Assembly (NCBI GenBank): GCA_023444445.1
Contig: JAEXMK010000256.1
Coordinates: forward strand, 1-22,334
Reading direction: 5' to 3'
DNA from: Pseudomonadota bacterium
GTDB lineage: Bacteria > Pseudomonadota > Alphaproteobacteria > Rhizobiales > Rhizobiaceae
DNA length: 22,334 bases
Within the stretch, counting starts at the first letter, position 1. Every line of letters begins with the position of its first letter. Shown here one piece after another: positions 8,223 to 14,904 of this stretch. The notes beneath the pieces are model-generated. The model was not told where the DNA came from. It saw only the letters and a program-made list of their open reading frames with translations, and ran no database searches. A program made the translations under genes and the position numbers.

Positions 8223-9575
8223 ATGAAACGGGCAGAGCCGCAATCGTTGCAGGTCAGCCAGAATGAGCTGCAGGCGATGGCCTATAGTGATCCGCTGACG
8301 GGGCTCGGCAACCGCTACCGTCTGCGGGACAAGATTCGCATACTTGCCAGCGAACGATCCAGTGATCCGGCACCCTTTACGGTCGGCATTGCCAATATAG
8401 ACGGTTTCAAACCGATCAACGATCTTTTCGGCGTCCAGGCGGGCGACGAAATCCTGTGCCAGGTGGCGCACCGGCTGAAGGCCTGCATTCCCGATGGCGC
8501 CATCGTGACGCGCCATGACGGTGACGAATTCGCCTTCGTACTGCCGCTGATTTTCGAGCGCACCGGCGCCGAACGCATCGGCAACATGATCAAGGACGTG
8601 CTCTCGGCGCCTTACGATCTCGGCGATCGCAATGTCCGCCTGTCATCCTCCTTCGGTTTTGCCATTTATCCCTTCGCCGGCGATGAATACGAGGATCTGC
8701 TGAAAAGCGCCGAGACCGCGCTTTACCGCTCGAAGCGACGCGGTCGCGGCCAGATCACCGTCTATTCCCGGGAAATAGCGCAGGAGATGCGGCGCGCCAC
8801 GCAGCTGGAACAGGCGCTCAGGAACGCCATCATCACCGATGCGATCGACGTGCATTTCCAACCCATCGTCCGGCTGGAGGAAGCCAAGGTCATCGGTTTC
8901 GAGGCGCTCGCCCGCTGGAACGATCCTGACCTCGGCTTCGTGTCGCCCGCAGTCTTCGTGCCGCTCGCCGAAGAGCGCGGTTTCATCGATGCTTTGTCGG
9001 AGGCCCTGCTGCGCAAGGCTGCGGAAGCCGCCCTGTTCTGGCCGCGTGAACTTTTCCTGTCCTTCAACCTGTCTTCCGCGCAATTGATGGACCCGAGCAC
9101 CTCGGACAATATTCTTTCCATCCTTTCGCGTGTCGGGCTTGATCCGCACCGGCTGGAGCTGGAAATCACCGAAACGGCGGTCATGACATCGGCCGATACC
9201 GCGCAGCGCATCATCAGCGAATTGCAGAGTGCAGGCGTTCGCATCTCGCTTGACGATTTCGGCACCGGCCAGTCAAGCCTCGGCCGTTTGCGCGACTTCA
9301 CCTTCGACAAGGTGAAGATCGATCGCGCCTTCGTCTCGCGCATCAGCAGCGACCGTCCGTCCGAACACATCATCAAGGCGATCGTCGCCATGTGCGAGGG
9401 GCTTGATCTCGAGGTCGTGGCCGAGGGGATCGAAGAGCGGGTGGAAGAGGAAAAGCTGCGTGCGCTTGGCTGCGCCATGGGGCAAGGCTACTTCTACGGC
9501 CGCCCCGCCGACGCCGCCGCCACCCAGCGTTACCTGCACGAGAATTATCGCGAGATATTGTCGGATATTTCCTGA
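8223..9575 (+). CDS. GGDEF/EAL protein, probable cyclic-di-GMP phosphodiesterase
   Basis: A 450-residue protein with a GGDEF domain (about 20-175) and an EAL domain (about 190-440) and no sensory or membrane region. The GGDEF signature is degenerate, DGDEF at 99-103, and no RxxD inhibitory site precedes it. The EAL domain looks active: EAL at 227-229, NLSS, the Glu of EITE, Asp pair 344-345 in DDFGTG, Lys of VKIDRAF, Glu of AEGIE and Gln of QGYFYGRP. It most likely hydrolyses c-di-GMP to pGpG, with the GGDEF domain perhaps binding GTP as a regulator. The start is uncertain: ATG 8223 has AGGA too close, while TTG 8175 and GTG 8187 would add 16 or 12 residues. It lies 85 bp after the PAS/receiver gene and may be controlled by it. 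Confidence 0.92.
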   Translation: MKRAEPQSLQVSQNELQAMAYSDPLTGLGNRYRLRDKIRILASERSSDPAPFTVGIANIDGFKPINDLFGVQAGDEILCQVAHRLKACIPDGAIVTRHDGDEFAFVLPLIFERTGAERIGNMIKDVLSAPYDLGDRNVRLSSSFGFAIYPFAGDEYEDLLKSAETALYRSKRRGRGQITVYSREIAQEMRRATQLEQALRNAIITDAIDVHFQPIVRLEEAKVIGFEALARWNDPDLGFVSPAVFVPLAEERGFIDALSEALLRKAAEAALFWPRELFLSFNLSSAQLMDPSTSDNILSILSRVGLDPHRLELEITETAVMTSADTAQRIISELQSAGVRISLDDFGTGQSSLGRLRDFTFDKVKIDRAFVSRISSDRPSEHIIKAIVAMCEGLDLEVVAEGIEERVEEEKLRALGCAMGQGYFYGRPADAAATQRYLHENYREILSDIS

Positions 9576-9612
9576 AAACCGGCTGACTATAGGGTGGGGT
9601 GGAGCTCACCAG

Positions 9613-9645
9613 CCCTCATTCCTGTGACAAGCACAGGAATGAGGG
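9613..9645. repeat. Perfect 14-bp stem palindrome between convergent genes
   Basis: CCCTCATTCCTGTG (9613-9626), loop ACAAG, CACAGGAATGAGGG (9632-9645). The arms pair without mismatch. It shares its core with the element at 3751-3869; the loop is ACAAG here and CTTGT in the left unit there, meaning inverted orientation. It sits in the 126-bp gap between the convergent EAL and lactonase genes and could terminate both transcripts. No T-run follows. Confidence 0.8.
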
Positions 9646-9701
9646 ATTCTGGCACGCCTTTACATTGAGCGTTCCAGGCGCTGTTTTTCCGAACCCGCGC
9701 C

Positions 9702-10589
9702 TTAGAGCCTGTAAAGCGGCTCAAACCGGCCCTTGACCTCAACCCCCAGTTCGAACGTCAACCCGTGCTGCGGATTGGCGGCTAGGGCGTCGTCGTCGAG
9801 ATTTTCGCGAGCGGAGGTGACGAGCAGGCGCGAAGCGTCGGGGCCGATGAAAGCCGGGCAGGTCGTCTGTTTGCCGGGCACCTCGTATCGGGCGATATGA
9901 TTGCCATCAGCATCATAATGATCGACGGCACCTTCACCCCAACGGGCATTCCAGATGTGCCCTTCGGCATCGCAAACCGAGCCGTCAATGCCGCCACCGA
10001 TCTCGGCGGAATCGATGAAAAGTTCGGCGTCGCCGGTGGGAAGGCCGGTCTGTGCATCGAGCGGCACCCGCATCAGCCTGTTCACCTTGGTATCGACGAA
10101 ATAACCCGTCGTGCCGTCAGGGGAGAAGCAGATCGAATTCGGAATGCTGATCTCCGCGAAAAGCTTCGTTACCTTGCCTTTGGCGACGTGATAGATGCTG
10201 CCGGCGCCGGTTTCGGCCTTGCGACCCATAGTGCCGATCCACAGCGCGCCGGATGGGTGCATGCGCCCGTCATTGGAGCGGTTGCCAGGCAGGTCGCTTT
10301 CCAGCTCCGCATGCAATGTCAGCACGCCAGTCGCGGTGTCGCGCAGGAAAAGCCCGTCATCGGAGGCGATCAGCTGTTTGCTGTCGCTGATCTTGGCGAG
10401 CGCGCTGCCCATGAAGGGCAGGGGGTGCACGGCCTTGCGGCCGGAGGCCAGATGCAGCTCATGAAGTTCACGCTCGAGAATATTGAACCACCAGGCGGTG
10501 CCGCTGGCGGCGTCGAAGGTTGGGCCTTCGCCAAGCAGCATCGGCGTTTTGTCCAGAACACGTCCTGTAAAGGGAAAAACGGTCGCCAA
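9702..10589 (-). CDS. SMP-30/gluconolactonase family sugar lactonase
   Basis: A 295-residue six-bladed beta-propeller lactonase, expected to hydrolyse an aldonolactone (here probably D-galactono-lactone) to the free acid with a divalent metal. The likely metal ligands are E21 (LLGEGPTF), N151 (IPNSICFSPDG) and D202 (GIDGSVCD), with the substrate-side segment NRSNDGRMHPSGALWIGTMG at 103-122. No signal peptide, so cytoplasmic. The start is TTG at 10589: GGAGG lies 8 bases upstream, inside the last codons of dgoA, and the family sequence begins there. The longer version from 10646 would overlap dgoA by 53 bp with no ribosome binding site. It is last in the sdr-dgoK-dgoA-lactonase operon, 4 bases after the dgoA stop. 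Confidence 0.93.
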   Translation of the reverse strand: MATVFPFTGRVLDKTPMLLGEGPTFDAASGTAWWFNILERELHELHLASGRKAVHPLPFMGSALAKISDSKQLIASDDGLFLRDTATGVLTLHAELESDLPGNRSNDGRMHPSGALWIGTMGRKAETGAGSIYHVAKGKVTKLFAEISIPNSICFSPDGTTGYFVDTKVNRLMRVPLDAQTGLPTGDAELFIDSAEIGGGIDGSVCDAEGHIWNARWGEGAVDHYDADGNHIARYEVPGKQTTCPAFIGPDASRLLVTSARENLDDDALAANPQHGLTFELGVEVKGRFEPLYRL

Positions 10590-10593
10590 GTTC

Positions 10594-11223
10594 TTATCCT
10601 CCGATGGCTGCATCATAGGCCGCGAGTGTGACAGTGGCGCGTTCACGTACCTCCGCCGCCGTCATGCCGGGCTTGTAAAGACTGGTCCCGAGACCGAAAG
10701 CCAGAATGCCGGCCGAGGTGTATTCGGTAAAGTTTTTGTCCGAGACACCGCCAACGGCGGCGATGATCAAATCCTTCGGCAGGATCGTCCTGATGGCATT
10801 AATGCCGGAAGGGCCGATGATGCTGGCGGGAAAGAATTTCAGTCCAGTCGCTCCGGCTTTTGCAGCCACCAGCGCTTCGGTGGGGGTGAGAACGCCCGGC
10901 ATCGTCACCATGCCTTTTTCACGCGCGGCGGTGATGACCTCGGCATCGGCATTGGGGCTCACCATCAGCTTGCCGCCCGCCGCGTCCAGCGACGCCACGT
11001 CTCCCACGCTGAGCACGGTGCCGGCGCCGATCAGGCAATCGGCCGGCGCCATTTTCGCGGCGATCTCGATCGAGCGGAACGGATCGGGTGAGTTGAGCGG
11101 AATTTCGATGGCGCCGAAGCCCGTCTCGATCAGCGCGCCGACGACGCCTTCGGTCTCCTCGGGTTTCAGACCGCGCAGAATGGCGATCAGCGGATATTTG
11201 ATGGAGGGAAAGGGAATTCGCAT
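10594..11223 (-). CDS. dgoA: 2-dehydro-3-deoxy-6-phosphogalactonate aldolase
   Basis: A class I aldolase of the KDPG/KDPGal family that splits 2-keto-3-deoxy-6-phosphogalactonate into pyruvate and glyceraldehyde-3-phosphate. The 209-residue protein has LRG at 16-18, the catalytic-base Glu at E40 in AIEIPLNSP, GAGTVL at 66-71, and the Schiff-base Lys at K129 in GLKFFPAS. The EIPLNSP and VGGV segments match E. coli DgoA more closely than Eda as I recall them, which supports the galactonate rather than the gluconate isomer. The ATG at 11223 lies 15 bases after the dgoK stop. Its final codons carry the Shine-Dalgarno of the lactonase gene. The KDPGal preference is inferred from similarity and from dgoK beside it. 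Confidence 0.93.
   Translation of the reverse strand: MRIPFPSIKYPLIAILRGLKPEETEGVVGALIETGFGAIEIPLNSPDPFRSIEIAAKMAPADCLIGAGTVLSVGDVASLDAAGGKLMVSPNADAEVITAAREKGMVTMPGVLTPTEALVAAKAGATGLKFFPASIIGPSGINAIRTILPKDLIIAAVGGVSDKNFTEYTSAGILAFGLGTSLYKPGMTAAEVRERATVTLAAYDAAIGG
10598..10602 (-). promoter_or_regulatory. Ribosome binding site deciding the lactonase TTG start
   Basis: GGAGG on the minus strand, formed by the last two Gly codons of dgoA before its TAA, stands 8 bases before TTG at 10589. It fixes the start of the lactonase gene and implies translational coupling. Confidence 0.75.
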
Positions 11224-11238
11224 GGTCGATCTTTCTTC

Positions 11239-12153
11239 TTATGGCCAGATGGCATTTGCAGCGGCCAGCAGTCCGCGCCGCACGGCTTCGTCTGCATCAA
11301 TGACCGTATAGTTTATCTCAAGGGCGGTGAAGGCACCTTCATAAAGCGCGCCCAAGGCACCGGAGCCGATCAACACCACCGGCGTCTCCCGCTTCGCCCG
11401 CGAATGAGCGCCGGAGATTTCCAGTCCGATCATGATGCCGGAAAGCCTGGCCTTGGCGTCGGTCGCAGTCAGCCCGTGCAGCAATTGGCCGGATCGCAGG
11501 GTGAAAAGGCGATTGGTCGCAAGCTCGGGATGGGCGTAGATATCGCGCACGGCAGCCGTGAAGGCCTCGTGCGCGCCGGTGAAGGTTTCGGCCTCCGCCA
11601 CCGCGTGCGACAGTATCGTCTGTTTCGAGATTGCTTCGAAGAGTTCGCCGGTCATGAAGGTGGCGAAGTTTGTCACGCCGCCATCCTTGACGGTTACCCA
11701 CTTGGAATGGGTGCCGGGCATGCAGACGAGTTTTTCTCCGCCTTCTCCTGAAGAAAGGGCGCCGAGCAATTGCGTTTCTTCACCGCGCATCACGTCTGGT
11801 GCGCCCTTGTCCCGCTGCGCGAGACCCGGCAGGATGCGCACATCCCGTGCCTGACCCGGCACGCGAACCGCACCGTCCAGAACCGCTGAAAGCGAGGCTG
11901 GCACGTCGATATAACCCGCCTCGACCCAGCCCTGCCGCGCCCCCGCCATGCCGCAGACGAGAACCGGCAAATCCAATGGCGCGCCGATGGCGTCGAGATG
12001 CGCTTGCAATACGTCGGCAAAACCCATCCGCATGGCGGTGGTCATGCCTTCCGCGCTGCGCTGTTCGGCAAGCACCGCGCCCGATCGGCTGAGAAGCCAC
12101 AGCCGGAAGCTGGTCGTGCCCCAGTCAACGGCGATAAAAGCGGGTTCGGACAT
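11239..12153 (-). CDS. dgoK: 2-dehydro-3-deoxygalactonokinase
   Basis: DgoK phosphorylates 2-keto-3-deoxygalactonate at O-6 with ATP, the step before DgoA. The 304-residue protein is near the length of the E. coli enzyme (about 292). The ATP-binding DWGTTSFRLW is at residues 10-19, a CGMAGARQGW segment follows, and CMPGTHSKWV is the second family signature. The start at 12153 overlaps the upstream SDR stop by one base (TAATG), with GGAGG at 12163-12167 nine bases before the ATG, so the pair is tightly coupled. A longer frame reaching 12270 adds Arg-rich residues that lie inside the SDR gene and are not family-like. Cytoplasmic. Confidence 0.94.
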   Translation of the reverse strand: MSEPAFIAVDWGTTSFRLWLLSRSGAVLAEQRSAEGMTTAMRMGFADVLQAHLDAIGAPLDLPVLVCGMAGARQGWVEAGYIDVPASLSAVLDGAVRVPGQARDVRILPGLAQRDKGAPDVMRGEETQLLGALSSGEGGEKLVCMPGTHSKWVTVKDGGVTNFATFMTGELFEAISKQTILSHAVAEAETFTGAHEAFTAAVRDIYAHPELATNRLFTLRSGQLLHGLTATDAKARLSGIMIGLEISGAHSRAKRETPVVLIGSGALGALYEGAFTALEINYTVIDADEAVRRGLLAAANAIWP

Positions 12154-12917
12154 TATAAAAGGCCTCCGTCTACGATAATGGATTGCGCCGTGATGGCACC
12201 TGATGCCGATGATGCGAGAAACAGGCACGGCCCGGAAAGATCGGCAGCGACGAGCGTGCGCTTCAGGCATTGCCGCGCCGTGGTGGCAGCGATGCCCTCA
12301 TCCGTCAGCCATAGTTCCTTCTGCCGCTCCGTCACGATCATGCCCGGCAGGAGCGTGTTGACGCGGATATTCTCGGGCCCCAGCCTGCCGGCAAGGCTTT
12401 TGGTGAGGCCGATAATGCCGGCTTTCGCCGCCGCGTAGGACGGCAATTCGCCCATGTTCAGCAGAAACGAGATCGACGAAAAATTGACGATCGACGCGTC
12501 CTTTGCCTGTCGCAGGTGGGGAAGGGCGGCCTGAACCGTGAAGAACATCTGCTTGAGATTGATCGCCTGGTTGGCGTCCCAATAGGCTTCGGTGACGCTG
12601 TCTATGTCGTGACGGTCATCCCATGCGGCATTGTTGACCAGCACCTTGATGCCGCCGGTGGCGGCGGCAGCCGTATCCACAGTGCGCCTGATGGCGTCGA
12701 TCTCACTGAGATCGGCCTTGAAATAATGGACCGGGTGGGGCGCTGTCGCCGCAAGCCGCTCCACAAGGGCCACGCTCGGTCGTTCGGCGATGTCGATGAA
12801 TGAAACCTTCGCTCCCTGCATCGCGAAGGCCTCGACCAGCGATGCCCCGATGCCCGAACCGCCACCCGTGACGAGCACGCCCGCATCCTTGAGGTCTGGA
12901 AATTGGGCTTGAATCAT
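12153..12917 (-). CDS. SDR-family sugar dehydrogenase, probable D-galactose 1-dehydrogenase
   Basis: A classical short-chain dehydrogenase of 254 residues. The nucleotide-binding TGGGSGIG is at 17-24 and D42 after the second strand suggests NAD rather than NADP. NNAA is at 95-98, and the catalytic set is S148, Y161 and K165 (SYAAAK). The C-terminus VDGGLL is usual for the family. As first gene of an operon with dgoK, dgoA and a lactonase, it probably oxidises D-galactose (or a similar aldose) to the lactone. The substrate is inferred from context; SDRs do not reveal it by sequence. ATG 12917 is preferred over GTG 12935: a weak GAG lies 10 bases upstream of the ATG, and the GTG has no ribosome binding site. 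Confidence 0.88.
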   Translation of the reverse strand: MIQAQFPDLKDAGVLVTGGGSGIGASLVEAFAMQGAKVSFIDIAERPSVALVERLAATAPHPVHYFKADLSEIDAIRRTVDTAAAATGGIKVLVNNAAWDDRHDIDSVTEAYWDANQAINLKQMFFTVQAALPHLRQAKDASIVNFSSISFLLNMGELPSYAAAKAGIIGLTKSLAGRLGPENIRVNTLLPGMIVTERQKELWLTDEGIAATTARQCLKRTLVAADLSGPCLFLASSASGAITAQSIIVDGGLL

Positions 12918-12948
12918 CGGCTTTATCTCGTTCACGGAAGGCTTGATT

Positions 12949-12965
12949 GTTCCATTATTTGGAAC
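12949..12965. promoter_or_regulatory. Probable IclR operator in the divergent promoter region
   Basis: GTTCCATTATTTGGAAC is a perfect dyad with 6-bp arms and a 5-bp spacer, between the divergent SDR operon and the iclR-type gene. A further half-site, AATGGAA, lies at 12978-12984. A possible rightward promoter, TTGATT (12944-12949) and TAGATT (12966-12971) with 16 bases between, would have the dyad as its spacer, so binding could block transcription. The link to the IclR protein is inferred from position. Confidence 0.65.
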
Positions 12966-13035
12966 TAGATTTTACTAAATGGAATTATTGTCTTGGCGTT
13001 ACGCTTATGTCAAGGCAGATGACGGTGGATGTGCC

Positions 13036-13875
13036 ATGCCCGACCATAAGAAAGCCAATGGGGAAAACCCCGATGCGGTTCCCGGCTTGCTGCGTAAAAC
13101 CGAAAATGCCACCGGCACGCTCGGCAAGGCCGTCTCGCTTCTGGAACTGATCGCCTTTGCCGAAAAGCCAATGCGTTTTACCGATGTGGTCGAGGCCTGC
13201 GGCCAGCCACGCGGCACGGTTCATCGCCAGCTTGCCCATCTCGTTGCCGAAGGCCTTGTGGATCATGCGTCTGATCAGACCTATGCGGTGGGGCTGAGGC
13301 TGCTGCAACTGGCCGCGAAAGCCTGGAGCGGCAATGATCTGCGCAGTGTTGCGGCGCCTCATCTCGCGGCATTGCAGGAAGCGACGCAGGAATCCGTGCA
13401 TCTCGCCGTTCTGAACGGGGGGCAGGTCACCTATCTGGACAAGATGGAAGGCCGCCATACATTGCGCATGCACTCGCAGGTCGGAAAAACCTCACCGGCC
13501 TATTGCACGGGGGTGGGCAAGGCGGCGCTGTCGCTGCTGCCCGCCGATGAGCTCTCGGAACTCACCAGGGGAATGGAGTTTCACCGTTTCACGGAGGCGA
13601 CACTCGTAACGCCGGAAGCCCTCATGGCCGATGTCGCCGCCATCAGCGAGAATGGTTACGGCTTCGATCTCCAGGAACATGAAGTTGGAATTCATTGTGT
13701 CGCCGCGCCGGTCCGGGCGCCCGGCCGCAATTTTCGCGCGGCGATCTCTGTCACCGGCCCCGCCTACCGCGTGGATGCGCAACAGCTAAGCAACTGGGCA
13801 CCTCTGGTGCGCGAAACGGCCGATAAAATCTCTGCGGAACTCGCCTGCAGATTATCCCCGGTTGCGGATGATTGA
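13036..13875 (+). CDS. IclR-family transcriptional regulator of the galactose/galactonate operon
   Basis: A 279-residue IclR-type regulator. The N-terminal winged helix is around 22-85 (GTLGKAVSLLELI, then the recognition region QPRGTVHRQLAHLVAEGLV). The C-terminal effector domain is around 95-270, with typical AYCTGVGKAALS and GYGFDLQEHEVGIHCVAAPV segments. It is divergent from the SDR-dgoK-dgoA-lactonase operon, so it probably controls that operon and itself through the dyad at 12949-12965; the ligand may be a pathway intermediate. ATG 13036 was chosen because the upstream ATG at 12979 falls inside the operator region; the ribosome binding site (GGTGGA) is weak, so the start is not certain. 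Confidence 0.9.
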   Translation: MPDHKKANGENPDAVPGLLRKTENATGTLGKAVSLLELIAFAEKPMRFTDVVEACGQPRGTVHRQLAHLVAEGLVDHASDQTYAVGLRLLQLAAKAWSGNDLRSVAAPHLAALQEATQESVHLAVLNGGQVTYLDKMEGRHTLRMHSQVGKTSPAYCTGVGKAALSLLPADELSELTRGMEFHRFTEATLVTPEALMADVAAISENGYGFDLQEHEVGIHCVAAPVRAPGRNFRAAISVTGPAYRVDAQQLSNWAPLVRETADKISAELACRLSPVADD

Positions 13876-13953
13876 GGGAAAACGGCGCGAACTTCTCGGT
13901 TTCCCCAGCCAGCCCGGTCGTAGAGACACCCATACATGTACGTTAAACATTAT

Positions 13954-13969
13954 TTCCGACTATTCGGAA
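13954..13969. promoter_or_regulatory. Dyad upstream of the LuxR-family gene
   Basis: TTCCGACTATTCGGAA is a perfect inverted repeat with 6-bp arms and a 4-bp spacer, about 116 bp before the luxR-type start. It resembles the IclR dyad at 12949 (TTCC, an A/T centre, GGAACTA), but the half-site spacing differs by one base. It is either an operator for this gene or a second IclR site. Confidence 0.4.
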
Positions 13970-14085
13970 CTAAACGTTCAACTTTTGTTTGCATGAATCG
14001 ATTTGCTGAGTAACATCCACCACAATTTCCGGGCAGGGGCTGGGCCTTTGCGGCGGCATTTTCTCATTCTCGAAGAACAGCTTTG

Positions 14086-14826
14086 ATGCAGAAAACAGAA
14101 ACGGCCGCCGTTCAATCGATTAGTGTGGATTGCGTTCGTGAGATCGCCGGTCTCAACACGCAATTCGATATATTCCGTTTCATGAAACGGCTGACGGAGG
14201 CCTGCGAGTTTCGCGCCTTCATGGTGCTCGATCTGTCATCGGAAGTGGCGAGCGAATTATCGCAATATACGATCATCACCAGCTGGCCAGCTGAGCTTTT
14301 GCAGCGTTATGACGAAGAGGGCATGCTGCAGAAAAGCCGGGTGATGGCGCAGCTGAGAAAATCGACCATACCGTTTTCCGTTTCCATGGACTTTCTGGAC
14401 AACGGCGAGGAATATACCGCCAAAAAAACGGTGATCAGTCTCTTCGAGCGCTTTGAGATGATCAATTCGGTCTGGTTTCCCGTTCACGACGTCACCATGA
14501 GGCGCGGCGCCATATCCTTTTCCGGCAATAAGACGGTTTTGCCAGCAAACCGGCTTGCCGAACTTTTTTACATTTCCTGCCATGTCTTTGCCCGGCTATC
14601 GGAAATCCGCAGCCTCGACCTGAGGGTTCCCGAAACATTGAGCGAGCGGGAGATCGATTGTCTGAACTGGACCGCCGCCGGCAAGACGAGCGCCGAGATC
14701 GCTGAAATCATGATGCTCTCGGAACATACCATCAATCACTACCTGAACCGCGCGACCAAAAAACTCGACACGGTCAACCGCACGCAGGCTGTCGCGAAAG
14801 CGCTGCGGGTCGGCCTGATAAAATAG
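14086..14826 (+). CDS. LuxR-family solo regulator with altered autoinducer pocket
   Basis: A 246-residue protein with the layout of quorum-sensing regulators: an N-terminal autoinducer-binding-like domain (about 20-165) and a C-terminal LuxR helix-turn-helix (about 182-245, LSEREIDCL, AAGKTSAEIAEIMMLSEHTINHYL). By-eye alignment with TraR/LuxR proteins shows L71 in place of Trp57, Y75 matching Tyr61, S84 in place of Asp70 and V99 in place of Trp85 (TraR numbering). Three of these four pocket residues are lost, so ordinary acyl-homoserine-lactone binding is unlikely. No luxI-type synthase is in the window. The next gene encodes a cytosolic ligand-binding protein, a possible sensing partner. ATG 14086 is used; a TTG directly before it is also possible, and the ribosome binding site is weak. 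Confidence 0.88.
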   Translation: MQKTETAAVQSISVDCVREIAGLNTQFDIFRFMKRLTEACEFRAFMVLDLSSEVASELSQYTIITSWPAELLQRYDEEGMLQKSRVMAQLRKSTIPFSVSMDFLDNGEEYTAKKTVISLFERFEMINSVWFPVHDVTMRRGAISFSGNKTVLPANRLAELFYISCHVFARLSEIRSLDLRVPETLSEREIDCLNWTAAGKTSAEIAEIMMLSEHTINHYLNRATKKLDTVNRTQAVAKALRVGLIK

Positions 14827-14838
14827 CGAAATCATAAT

Positions 14839-14855
14839 TTTATCATTGTGATAAA
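14839..14855. promoter_or_regulatory. Perfect 17-bp dyad between the LuxR and NasS-like genes
   Basis: TTTATCATTGTGATAAA has 7-bp arms and a TTG centre. It starts 12 bases after the LuxR-type stop and ends 49 bases before the TTG start of the next gene. AT-rich, with no following T-run, it looks more like a protein-binding operator than a terminator. Which protein binds is unknown; the LuxR neighbour is an obvious candidate. Confidence 0.55.
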
Positions 14856-14890
14856 CCGCTTCCTGGGCGATCCTTCCTTCGAATCACCGG

Positions 14891-14897
14891 AAAGGAG
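14891..14897 (+). promoter_or_regulatory. Strong ribosome binding site deciding a TTG start
   Basis: AAAGGAG stands 7 bases before TTG at 14905. The alternative GTG at 14848 has no such sequence and lies inside the 17-bp dyad, so 14905 is the better start. Confidence 0.75.
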
Positions 14898-14904
14898 AAA
14901 TCGT

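Noticed and set aside
9702..10646. Longer lactonase start at 10646 overlapping dgoA by 53 bp
   Set aside because: No ribosome binding site is present and the added residues are not family-like; TTG 10589 with GGAGG is better.
13936..14013. 25-codon reading frame starting MYVKHYFRLF upstream of the LuxR-type gene
   Set aside because: No ribosome binding site precedes it and it runs across the dyad at 13954-13969; it looks like chance in an AT-rich leader.
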